This document shows positions 37,101 to 45,172 of a stretch of DNA of 46,031 nucleotides, one piece after another. The notes below the pieces were generated by a model. It had not been told where the DNA came from. It saw only the letters and a list, made by a program, of their open reading frames with translations, and searched no databases. Within the stretch, counting starts at the first letter, position 1. Each line of letters begins with the position of its first letter. Source of the DNA: Apostichopus leukothele (lineage: Eukaryota; Echinodermata; Holothuroidea; Aspidochirotida; Stichopodidae); the NCBI GenBank assembly GCA_010014835.2, contig JAAAKB020000008.1:4338742-4384772 (forward strand), given 5' to 3'. The position numbers and the translations under genes are program-made.

Positions 37101-40100
37101 AATAGCTCTGTGATAGATGACCTTCAGAAAGGATATAAACATTTTACAGTCCAGTATTTTGACCATGTTTTTGAAGTTTGGACAGAGTGGAGGTGGTAGC
37201 TGGGGTATGAACACTGCAAAGAAAATAAAGAAACATTGACAAATTATCGTGGCTTATAGAGTTATATCATTAAAAGCATATGAATATATTCCATTAGGCC
37301 ATCAGTCCTTTTGAAAGGTTTACCGAATGCTTCCTGAGCATATGTCAATGTTGTCGATCTAACTTGACAAATGTGGACTGATACTTTAACTTACACGATA
37401 CATTGTATGTATTCAGTCACAACACTAGAACCAATACTGAATGCTATAAAGTGTGGTTGTGAGGGTTGATGAATCTTTAGGAGGACAGTAAGATCAACAA
37501 AATATAAATATAATAATGAATAGACTTACTGGATCCTTCATCTTTGATTCCCTCTCTCTCTAACCGCTGTTTATGCTGTTCCTCGGACTAAATGAAAAGA
37601 AAATGTACATGGCATTGTTAGCACTGACAAACCCACAACCTGACACTTATAAGTCAATTATATCAGACCATAATGCTACTCACACAACTTAGCTCTTTTG
37701 AGATAACATGTGTTGTCTCCTGTAAAACCACTAAAACGGTTCCCAAAAGCATAATGAGAGTTGATCATTCACTATTGAGAATTTAGTAGACTACACAAAC
37801 TTTCAAATATTTTATGAATCACATGAACAAGCTTCACCAATTGACTACAAATCAATGTGAGAGATGGTGCCAATTTCTCTGCAAAAGTCAGGATATGCAA
37901 GAATTAATATGTCATATATCACTGACAGTAAACACAATACATATGTAATTGTAGATGAATAACCCTATCCTGGAACAGTCCTATACTGTTTCATGAATAA
38001 ACATGTACTAGACTCATACCTTGGATTGTTCACTGTTTAATGAATACACACTAGACTATGTCTCCATACCTTGGATTGTTCACTGTTTTGTGAATACACA
38101 CTAGACTCTATATTCATACCTTGGATTGTTCACTGTTTCATGAATACACACTAGACTATGTCTCCATACCTTGGATTGTTCACTGTATGTGAATTCACAC
38201 TAGACTCTGTTTCTAGTGTCTCAATCCATACCTTGGATTGTTCACTGTTTCCTGAATACACACTAGACTCTGTGTCCATACCTTGGATTGTTCACTCCTG
38301 CTGTAATGATAGTAGTACGGTGAATACTCCTTCAAGCACTCTTTCTTCAACTCATACTTTCCCTTTTCTGTTACTTTGGTAGGTTTCCTGAGAGAGAATG
38401 CGTACATGAAGTGAATAGCCTGCTTCAATTATAGGATTTACTTCGGCTTTTCCTTCTTCGTGCATGCAATTTGCACTTGCTTTACTCACATTGACGTGTC
38501 CTAACGTCCTAAGTCGTAAGAAGTAACCAATATTTATATTTATATGAAATGAATTAAATTAATTTTCTTAGATATTTACCAACTTGAGAAGTTGGAGTTG
38601 GTGAGAGTATTTCCAACTTTCACATTTGTTTTTATCGGATTGAAACAATAGCAATTATCAACACATATCAAAGAACCACCAGTCTGAACAGTAACACTGT
38701 ACTAACAACAGATGTTACTTACTTGTAATTGGCAAGTGCTGGGATGACTTCCTCAACTCCAGTTTCATGTAAGTACTAAAGCCAAAGGAAGAGAAAAGTT
38801 AGTGTTCACTTGTTATGCACATAGTAATAAACTACGTACACATACAAAACAGTATTTCAACAAAGCAGTGAACGGTAGTAACAAGTGTCATTATTGATTA
38901 ACACTTTTTTAAGACCTTCCCTGATATTACAAAAATTGTTACTACTATATGTTTCATCATATCATATTAATTGAATACAATTTCAGCAGCGAATTTACCT
39001 GTTGGAGCTAGAGACTTACGTTTTCTGGTAAATTTTTAACCAGTTCGCTGTGAGCCATTGAGTTGATGGACAACTGATGAAGAACTTCCCTCCGCAACCC
39101 ATCTGTTGGTGCGACCTCTCCAATACCAATCACATACCTCTCACCTGTCAACAAAATATGAGACAATAAGACAAAACCATATATCTTTAACTTATGCCAT
39201 CAAATCGCCCTCACTAGAAAAGGATAAAAACAGTCCCCCCCACTGAATAACATAGTTTAAAGTATATTTTCATTGTGAAGAAAGCAATTTTGTAACTGAA
39301 AACAATGCCAGTATAAGATAATAAGCACAGAATGGAAGAGACCATCCCTATGAAAGAAAATCAAGTAGTGACCATCAAAATCATAAACAATTTAAGCACT
39401 AGAGGTTTTATTATGGCAATAACAAGACATCCTTCTCATATGTTTACTAGTATATCAGCCATGTAGGTCAATTACTATGTTACGGCTTCTTGTAAACGCT
39501 TCTACCAATCACATCGCTCCTTCATGAATGTACCCATCATGCACTTCACCACAAGAGAGAGTTTAGCTTATTTACAAGTATATATATGGCACCTCAGTAA
39601 AAAGATTCTTTGCGTAGTACTACTCACACAGGATAATGATTAGTAGATGCAAGAATTCCTCCATCACATTAGTCTTATTTCCCAAGATCTCCTGTATCTG
39701 TTTATAAACAAATAAATATATGATATCATTCAATATGCATTATATATATTTTAAACTTTAGGTTTTTTAAACCAAAGATTTAAATATCCCTTATTAATAT
39801 TGACTGATCACTTCAATTCATGACATCATCATTCCAGAATACATTGTAAAAAATTTGTAACATCAGAGTTCCCATTTATTTTTCCTTACATATTTTGTTG
39901 TTGAAATTCTTGCAATTGTTGTGTCTGTAGCCATACTAAAATGTCTACAAATTAATCACTATCTGTGTTGTCATAATATGAACTTCTTACCAGTTGATCC
40001 TCTCTCAGTGATCAAATGTTTCAGAGTTTTTTGTTTTGTCATTGCCCTCCATAGCCTCCCGGAGTAAACCTAATCAAATGTTTAAGAGTTCTATGTTGTC

Positions 40101-43100
40101 ATTGCCCTTGATAGTTTCCCTGAGGAACCTAATCAGCTTGTTAGGATTACCTGATACAAGACAGAGCCCAGATTGTAAGTTTACTTACCTCAGCATGCCC
40201 AGTGTCCCCTCCACTGATTTCCAGAAATCGAATCAACTCAAATCGGTGCAGGAGACAAAGCATGTAGTCATCGGGTTCCATTAATGATGCACCAACCTGG
40301 AGGGGAAAAAAATTGACGGTAACTTCAATATTGTAAAGAGGATTGTTTGACCTCTTACATAATGTTCTTGATTTTATTTTAGGATTTATTAATAATTCCA
40401 TCAAATTATCCACCTTGGTCACTACTTCTTAAAATCAAACTTCACACAGAAAATGTTACAGCAATGTTCTACAGCTTGTCCAACATATTGTGACATTGAT
40501 ATTATTGTGAAATTTGCTGGCCTCACAGCATAGCTATGCAAGGAACCAAGCAAATTAGAAGGATATGAGAAAATACCTTAAATGCAAGGGTATGAGATCA
40601 CATCAAAATCCACCAATAAAACAAAACTGAAATAAATCTTTCAGACAAATAACTTTGAGCGAGAGAGAGAGGTCTCTGGTCTGTACCTGGAGCATTTGAA
40701 TATCTCTATCGTACATCTCTTCTCTGCACTTGACATTCTTGTAGAAGAAAACCTGGAACAAAAAACAACATCAACAACAATTACACCAAACTGTTCCAAT
40801 GACAAACAAGTGGATTGGAATGTCAGGAAGCTTCCTAAACTTGTATCATGAGACAATGGAAAAGTCTCACACTTTTAAAGAAACTTGGGTTTTTTAAGAG
40901 TGAGCATACCCAACCATTTCATTAAGGTGAAACATAAGTTAGGGTGCCACACATTCACTCGCTTAGCATACTATCAGTGATAAGTGCGACTTAAGAACGA
41001 CAAGTTTCAATCAATGTCTGGACAAGTAATCACCTGATTAGATGCAGACACATTTCTGCCCCTGAGATCAACATACAATGTTCTTAAGTAACAAGTATGC
41101 ATGAATGCATGACTACTTTCAAAACTATTCAGGCAACCTGCTCACAATCATCAGAGTGCAAATATTAGAAAGGACAGAACCATATTAGTCTTTTTAGTTT
41201 ACAAAACGGATAGCAATGTACACAAGACTTCATCATACATTAAGAATATTGAACCTGTCAAGGTTTCCTGGTGTGATATTTGAACATTGAACATTATGTA
41301 TGTGAGGCAGACACTTTAACCACAGCTGCTTCACCCTCTATGATTCCACAGATTTAAGTTTAAATTGTGCACAATCTAACATCTCTCATCCATATGAAAT
41401 AGCTAAGGTATCCTAGTTTCCTTGTAGGTTTGTGAACCGAATAATTTCTGGGGCAGATACTTAACCACTACATCATACTTCCACATATTCCATTGTTAAT
41501 TTAATGATGCACATATCTGACATCTCCCTTTCATCTCACCTAGCTGAGAAACTTTCAAAAAATTCCATCCAGTAAAATTAAAACAAACTGCAAAGTACTA
41601 ATTTTATGAAAAGCATTACCCTTGATGTAATGATTCAATTGTACAGAGCCCAAATATATACCAGATGATTATTGTAATATTCCTGCCCTACACAAAAACC
41701 TTCAAAAGCATTAAGAAGTTTATTTAACTTGGCAACAGATGTAACCTACCTGGTTGACCAATGAGTACCCATTTCTCCTCCAAAGTCCGGCATGCAATTC
41801 TGCAACCAAGACCTGTGCTCTCAGAGGTTCCTCAATCATTTCAATTGGCTGAATGGGTTGCTGTCAAAGGAAACAAGAAAAATCCTAATTTGTTTCACTA
41901 CTAACATCAAAAGAGAAATTTTTTGAAATGTCAAAACATTGTGTAAGACCATTTGTATTAAGAAAAGGTGTATAAACATTAACTTCATTAACGTAATCGA
42001 TGCTGCTGTAAAATACATCATTAAAGCCACTTCATTTGAACATATATCGAAAATGCTGAAATAAGAAACCTACTTTCAAAAACTTCATCAATAAGAGAAT
42101 TGCTGCAGCAATTTAACATGGGACTTCCTATTCAATGCTATACTTCTCAACTACCTATCAAAGATGACACTACCAAGAAATATTTTGACTTACCATTGGT
42201 AAGAGCCCTTCCGTAAGGTAACTGATGTTGAACTTTCCTAATCCAACTTGTAGACCTGAAAGGAAGACAAGCAAATCATATTAATATAGGTTACCACCAT
42301 CGACAAATCCTGATACGGGAAAGAGATAATGGACTGGAATGAGATTTGAACCAGCGATTTCATGAATACAAATAATGTCCTTTACCAACTGAGCTATGTA
42401 GTCCTTAGTGGCAATCCCTATTCAACCATTAATTTGATGCAGGTGCCAGTCAGAAGCCACTGTACCTTCAATACCTTGTAACCAGAAATCAAACCCAAGA
42501 AACAACTGAGCAAGAATCACAGAAGAGAAATTTGACTTTGTGTGTAGATGCAGAGGCAAAAAACAAAACAAACAAAAAACCCAGAAAAACTGATTTTGGA
42601 AAACTAAAAGTGAGATTTTCAATTTGAAGTCAACTTGATATACCATCTATGAAAACTTTAATGTAATTTCTTAATGGTGTTTGCATATTTCATCATTTAG
42701 TAGGTTGGTGACACAATCTGAGTGAAGGAGGCTGGTTCACCTGTGACAAACATCAAGCTTAAAAGGAAAAAAATGATTGCTTCTCACCTGCTAGGAACCT
42801 GATCAAAGCATAGTGGACACTAACAGGACGATGAGAGACTTCATACCTGAAGCATGTTGTCCTATGCCCAGCAACTGGAAAGAAGAATTAATATTCATAA
42901 AAGATATAAACAAATATCTGTCAAACGGACTATCCAATGAAACTGCCTTTTCCAGCATAAAAAAGAGGAAGAGTGTCAATAAATACTTATATATTTCAAA
43001 TATTGTAAATTTCATATATTGCATAAATAAATTTGAATACTTTCGATACCCTTGTGTTGGATATAATACTGACTGTGCTTTAATTAAACATCCCCGTTAA

Positions 43101-45172
43101 GAAAGGCTCATGTTTTCACCGCAACTGTCAAGCTGCTGTAACTTTCAAAGTAACATTTGTTTAAAGAGCTGCTTGCTTTCAATGTGCTCACGAAATATCC
43201 AAATGTAGATTATCTGACTTATAATAACCAGGATGTTAAAAGAATTATCTAAAAGAAACATACATTTAAGCTAGTGTTTTTATGCTAAAATTAGCTGGTA
43301 TCTCCATTAAGCATGCTTACATACGCAGCCTTGACAAAGATTTAGATATAAACAGTTCTTGTCAAGTTAGAATTACATATTTCTAAACAGAATGTTTTAA
43401 AGTTACTTACAACTGACTTCCATTTCAGTCATTTTGCCAAAGATTTGTCTGTAGGCTTTCATTGTTGCACGATAAGATTTAATCAGCAACGATTTCTGTT
43501 ATAAAAAAAATCAGTCCAAACATGAACATAATTTAAAACTCAAAGTATAGATGGAGTAGCCATAAGATGCCAATATATGAGCTATGGATACCATAATGAC
43601 ATGATCTCTATATTCAATTCAACATTTATCAATGTGTATAGCACTACTATTTAAGGATCTCCATGACACAATAACTAGATCTCACACAGCACTGTCCAAG
43701 AAAGTACATGGATGACTTTGTTTCCACTCTTCTAGAAATTCAATTGAGGAACATACTCAAAAGTGAATGAAAAATTTAAATTTCTTTCCCTTGTCATTGC
43801 TGAAGACGAAAACAAATTAGGAAATAACTTTCAAATTTGCACAACATTGTAATTTATAAACAGCATAAATGGACACATTCACAGCTTCATGACTTGCTAC
43901 ATAAATTTCTTACCCTCTGGTCTGATGTCCTGTATGTTTGTGTTACACACCTATAAAACATGACCAAATCGGCTGTTCCCACATTACTGAAGCTAAATAT
44001 CTATCTACCAGCCAGTACTTACATCTGAGGTGCACCATTCCAGGAAGAGGGTTATGCAAGTCTTGACTGCTACATTCAGTTGAATACCAGTCTCCCACTC
44101 TGGATCGTATTCAATGTGATGTCCAACAACCCTTACCACACTATCCATGCCCTACAAGAAAACAAGAAGACAAATCTTGTCAGCTAGCATCAACTCAGTC
44201 TCTTTATCCAATAGTATATGTACGTACAACCCCTGTGATATGAAAGTACACCCACAAAGCTTATACATTTAACACCAGTGTGTATAGAATAACAAACCCA
44301 GTCATACACATGTCATATTTGGAATTTACACTCACATATTTGCTTATGCATGTGGAAGTTATAGTCTAAGTTCTTCGACAACGACAAATAGAATTTATTA
44401 GTCCATCAACATTTTCTCATTACTGATCTAAAAGCATTTCCCACATTCCATCGTCACAATCTTGAATGGAAAGAGATATGCTTTCGCTTCTCAAAGTAGT
44501 TTTCACCTTGTTGTTTTGTGTACTCTTCTAATTAATACTTTTAATTAATTCAGTCTTATATTGCCTTTATCTATATGAGAGAATCAAGTCTATTCAATAA
44601 AAAGTAGCCATCTAACATGCTTACATGCATTGCTTTCAGTAGTTCCAGGAAAGCTTCAAGTCCTGCCATGGCCACGTCTCTAAGGGTGGAATCCCAAACT
44701 TGTGGTCTATTTGAAAGAACATACCTTGAGGAACACAAGAAGAAAATCAGATGCAATCAGTGATAATCAATCATTTGAAACTTCCAAAAAAGGTTAATAA
44801 TTCTATGACTCAATGTAAAATCCGGCAAACATTAGATATGGTGCCAATTAAGTGTGAATTTATTGATTTGTGCAAATAGGTACACAAAGAATGCCTTTAA
44901 ATTCTGAATACCACACCATCATCAGAAGTACCATAGGAACATGACCATGAGATATCTTGGGTACAGCTCTTTTTGTTTTTGCTCTTTGTCCAGTGCAGTA
45001 CTTGAAACAACACTGTAAGGATGAAATCTACACAAAGTAAAAATTTAATTTACAAGTAATTAAGACTCCTTGTGGAAGTCACTCCCTTCTAACCTGATGT
45101 CTGTCAGGGAGATCATGATTCTTCGCAGGGCGTGAGTATCTCTACCTCTTTGAAACACATACTTGCCCTCAG
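23146..45172 (-). CDS. UBR1/2: UBR1/UBR2-type E3 ubiquitin ligase, partial (36 exons)
   Basis: Partial gene for an N-recognin, the E3 ligase that binds N-degrons and ubiquitinates them with an E2 of the RAD6/UBE2A-B type. Exons in transcription order: 45094-45172, 44625-44724, 44023-44151, 43411-43495, 42788-42874, 42194-42255, 41750-41860, 40687-40752, 40189-40296, 39628-39697, 39020-39144, 38723-38775, 38282-38387, 37530-37587, 37059-37213, 36397-36487, 35854-35942, 34942-35222, 34355-34525, 33557-33603, 32768-32867, 31633-31803, 30817-31064, 29884-29992, 29267-29327, 28749-28836, 28530-28585, 27618-27714, 27028-27101, 26122-26278, 25638-25728, 25000-25139, 24281-24437, 23836-23916, 23367-23543, 23146-23247. 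All phases agree and the joined frame has no stop. It aligns collinearly with human UBR1 and UBR2 from about residue 440 onward. Missing: the UBR box and ClpS-like domain upstream and the last exon downstream. It resembles both paralogues about equally. Confidence 0.95.
25638..29327 (-). CDS. UBR1/2: UBR exons 25-31 in window: C-terminal helical body
   Basis: Exons 29267-29327, 28749-28836, 28530-28585, 27618-27714, 27028-27101, 26122-26278 and 25638-25728. They read TLQEMLKTFSQAAYT, IGLRVMPDSDNERIPLLSWN, VCAYTIQSTE, NKPLFGSLPSRQ, LRSLVRHAILSSWFSN, STPSILEIDMFTLM, VSLSSAYSALYQKGKW, TIHLVQILLSSDIE and LADVYFQLNQLAK. Human UBR2 has CAYTIQSIERILSDEDKPLF, CILDIDMFHLLVGLVLAFPA and TMAHIIQILLTS. 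For 26122-26278 the longer open frame is the wrong one; the frame used gives the family match and the correct phase at both ends. Confidence 0.92.
25816..25900. repeat. Two diverged tandem copies, about 45 bp each
   Basis: GAAGGTACCGATG...CATAACGTCTGGTACAGA is followed by GAAGGTACTGATG...ACAGAACGTGTGGTAAAGA. It lies in the intron before exon 25638-25728. Divergence suggests an old duplication. Confidence 0.5.
26293..26556. repeat. Minisatellite, 5 copies of 50 bp, next to an acceptor
   Basis: The TGTATG core recurs at 26321, 26371, 26421, 26471 and 26521, an exact 50-bp period. The array starts about 15 bases upstream (in the gene's sense) of the acceptor of exon 26122-26278. It contains the minus-strand motif TTCTAATTA, a plausible branch-point match 23-31 bases from the AG in the copy nearest the exon. 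Confidence 0.9.
29709..29900. repeat. UBR1/2: Minisatellite, 3.8 copies of 51 bp, containing a splice donor
   Basis: Copies begin at 29709, 29760, 29811 and 29862. The rightmost copy overlaps the last 17 nt of exon 29884-29992, so each unit repeats the exon end (ACCGTGCAG) plus the donor GTATTG. In the copy near 29780 the donor GT reads TT. Reading past the genuine donor in the gene's frame meets a stop within three codons. Confidence 0.92.
29884..31064 (-). CDS. UBR1/2: UBR exons 23-24 in window: linker with poly-Ser tract
   Basis: Exons 30817-31064 and 29884-29992. The first starts SIPNMEEWLLSLSATLSVQR (human SDQPNLTQWIRTISQQI) and passes into a run of about 13 serines encoded by a TCC/TCT-type microsatellite (30901-30943), then an acidic stretch (EVEMTEVDPEGDSV). 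The second reads PSSVWDEHLSPDFFKLFSIK ending KPC and aligns loosely with human LPEGFRPDFRPKIPYS. The second exon is supported mainly by phase (2 + 1 bases on its 3-prime side) and by the good match of the next exon. Both exons have a border inside a minisatellite. Confidence 0.85.
31061..31284. repeat. UBR1/2: Minisatellite, 4 copies of 56 bp, containing a splice acceptor
   Basis: Copies start at 31061, 31117, 31173 and 31229. On the minus strand each contains GATTCTGTTAG followed by CTCC, which is the acceptor and first four exonic bases of exon 30817-31064. The copies are nearly identical, suggesting recent expansion. The unit is not a multiple of three, so use of an upstream copy would shift the frame. 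Confidence 0.93.
31633..34525 (-). CDS. UBR1/2: UBR exons 19-22 in window: RING-H2 catalytic module
   Basis: Exons 34355-34525, 33557-33603, 32768-32867 and 31633-31803. The RING is spread over these exons: VTCILCQEEERI (first Cys pair), VLDSFEPLFNGWDV, then ARTCGHVMHAACWQ (Cys-His-His-Cys block) and NQFLCPLCETLSNTVLPILP (last Cys pair). All visible zinc ligands of the UBR RING-H2 are kept, so the E3 should be able to engage an E2. One difference from the vertebrate sequence is CWQG in place of CWQ(R/K), created at the codon split by the intron between 32768 and 31803. Confidence 0.95.
33119..33420. repeat. Minisatellite, 10 copies of 32 bp
   Basis: The GCCCAT core (CCCAT in one copy) recurs every 32 bases at 33121, 33153, 33185, 33217, 33249, 33281, 33313, 33345, 33377 and 33409. 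Two or three sub-variants alternate (CTGAAAGTGGTAA and CTAAATGTGGTTA). It lies mid-intron between exons 33557-33603 and 32768-32867 and touches neither splice site. Confidence 0.93.
33640..33659. repeat. Poly-T run
   Basis: A run of T interrupted only at its end, just upstream of exon 33557-33603. It may be a simple homopolymer or an old retroelement tail on the minus strand. Confidence 0.6.
34796..34961. repeat. UBR1/2: Minisatellite, 3 copies of 55 bp, containing a splice donor
   Basis: GTTCAACTTA recurs at 34821, 34876 and 34931. The last copy overlaps the final 20 nt of exon 34942-35222, so every unit carries that exon end (AGTATGGATGTAGT, with one change in the outermost copy) followed by the donor GTAAGT. 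Reading through the genuine donor in frame meets a stop at once (GTG TAA). Confidence 0.93.
34942..35222 (-). CDS. UBR1/2: UBR exon 18 in window: Lys/Glu-rich coiled coil and acidic tract
   Basis: A 281-bp exon. A strongly charged helix (KDTVKEQEEKKRKAELAQRR, then REHLMAQMSAMQKSFI) matches human UBR1/UBR2 KAERKRKAE...IMAQMS-MQ--FI. In the family this helix precedes the RING and contacts the E2. It is followed by ELFEATDDDDDDEGRGR, with an Asp run encoded by a GAT/GAC-type microsatellite. The exon ends SISSMDV; its last 20 nt together with the donor are repeated in the downstream intron. Confidence 0.93.
35854..37587 (-). CDS. UBR1/2: UBR exons 14-17 in window: helical region before the coiled coil
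   Basis: Exons 37530-37587, 37059-37213, 36397-36487 and 35854-35942. They read EEQHKQRLERE, MFIPQLPPPLCPNFKNMVKI, AIVSKGRLWSENLFQK, TLYLVGIALLEEERSL and LLKLLQEMVGNPKVRSSTEL, ending LTWIFK. Human equivalents include LPPPVLPPFCPLFASLVNIL, GYAWSESMLQRVLHLIGMAL and MIRWILK. Similarity is moderate but collinear, and every phase fits. Confidence 0.9.
36640..36845. other. GC-richer block inside a UBR intron
   Basis: About 200 bases with clearly higher G+C than the flanks, such as GAAGCCGGTGGTAGAGGGTG, between exons 37059-37213 and 36397-36487. No coding match, tRNA fold or tandem repeat was recognised. It could be an inserted element of unknown type. Confidence 0.35.
37994..38296. repeat. UBR1/2: Minisatellite, 6 copies of about 50 bp, containing a splice donor
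   Basis: CATACCTTGGATTGTTCACT recurs six times, at spacings of 50, 50, 50, 62 and 50 from about 38015. The rightmost copy overlaps the last 15 nt of exon 38282-38387, so each unit repeats that exon end (AGTGAACAATCCAAG) and the donor GTATG. It is the largest donor-bearing array in the window. Confidence 0.94.
38282..39697 (-). CDS. UBR1/2: UBR exons 10-13 in window: winged-helix region
   Basis: Exons 39628-39697, 39020-39144, 38723-38775 and 38282-38387. They read FLHLLIIL, CERYVIGIGEVAPTDGLRRE, VLHQLSINSMAHSELVKNLP, GVEEVIPALANYKKPTKV and GKYELKKECLKEYSPYYYHY, ending SRSEQSK. Human UBR2 has IIHQLSIKPMAHSELVKSLP and YELKPECAKEFNLYFYHFSR at the same place. This is the winged-helix segment known in UBR1/UBR2 and yeast Ubr1. 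The last 15 nt and donor of exon 38282-38387 are repeated several times in the following intron (37994-38296). Confidence 0.93.
40009..40135. repeat. Two diverged tandem copies, about 63 bp each
   Basis: ATCAAATGTTTCAGAGTT...TTGTCATTGCCCTCCATAG and ATCAAATGTTTAAGAGTT...TTGTCATTGCCCTTGATAG, each ending near AACCTAAT. It lies in the intron just downstream (in the gene's sense) of exon 40189-40296. Confidence 0.6.
40189..42874 (-). CDS. UBR1/2: UBR exons 5-9 in window: central helical scaffold
   Basis: Exons 42788-42874, 42194-42255, 41750-41860, 40687-40752 and 40189-40296. Recognised pieces: AGHRTTCFRYEVSHRPVSVH (human ICGHSVETIRYCVS), LPMQPIQPIEMIEEPLRAQV, ELHAGLWRRNGYSLVNQ, VFFYKNVKCREEMYDRDIQM and GASLMEPDDYMLCLLHRFEL. 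The WRRNG and NVKCR-EM blocks are nearly invariant in the family. For the first exon I chose the acceptor at 42875-42876. The alternative at 42847-42848 also looks like AG but breaks the phase and loses the conserved GH motif. Confidence 0.93.
41265..41545 (-). mobile_element. Two tandem tRNA-derived SINE-like units
   Basis: On the minus strand two stretches look like tRNA heads. One (about 41425-41480) has TAGTGGTTAAGTATCTGCC then CGGTTCACAAACC. The other (about 41270-41335) has TGTGGTTAAAGTGTCTGCC then TGTTCAAATATCAC. These match the order and spacing of pol III A and B boxes. The segments before each head also resemble one another (ACATCTC, TGCACA and TTAA-rich stretches in the same order), so a dimeric or tandemly inserted SINE is likely. 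Divergence between units is high. Confidence 0.5.
42331..42404 (-). pseudogene. tRNA pseudogene or SINE head
   Basis: Seventy-four bases on the minus strand starting GGACTACATAGCTCAGTTGG and ending CCAGTCC. The A box (TAGCTCAGTTGG) and B box (GGTTCAAATC) are intact, and five base pairs of the acceptor stem can form (GGACT/AGTCC). The D stem and T stem do not pair well, so a working tRNA is unlikely. Confidence 0.55.
43411..45172 (-). CDS. UBR1/2: UBR exons 1-4 in window: helical region after the degron-binding domains
   Basis: Exons 45094-45172, 44625-44724, 44023-44151 and 43411-43495. Readings such as GKYVFQRGRDTHALRRIMIS, RYVLSNRPQVW, AGLEAFLELLKAMH, GMDSVVRVVGHHIEYDPEWE and VKTCITLFLEWCTSD align with human UBR2 KYVLISKPTEW, GFDAFLELLKCMQGMD, VGQHIEMEPEWE and MMQDWCASD. 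The first exon starts with two bases of a split Ala codon, so coding sequence continues upstream. No exon was found in the remaining 859 bases to the right edge. Confidence 0.93.

Noticed and set aside
26293-38300. CRISPR array interpretation of the regular repeats
   Set aside because: Units are contiguous tandem repeats without unique spacers, in introns of an animal gene.
42788-42846. Shorter version of UBR exon 5 using the acceptor at 42847-42848
   Set aside because: Breaks the reading phase from exon 43411-43495 and removes the conserved GH motif. The acceptor at 42875-42876 solves both.
23146-45172. IP3 receptor or a second RyR piece in the right half
   Set aside because: Every matched block (winged helix, RING, C-terminal Cys/His cap) is UBR1/UBR2-specific. 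No RIH, MIR or SPRY sequence occurs there.
300-45172. A single natural UBR-RyR fusion gene
   Set aside because: The UBR reading reaches its C-terminal cap and the RyR begins mid-domain on the other side of an unknown gap. Missing ends are the simpler explanation.
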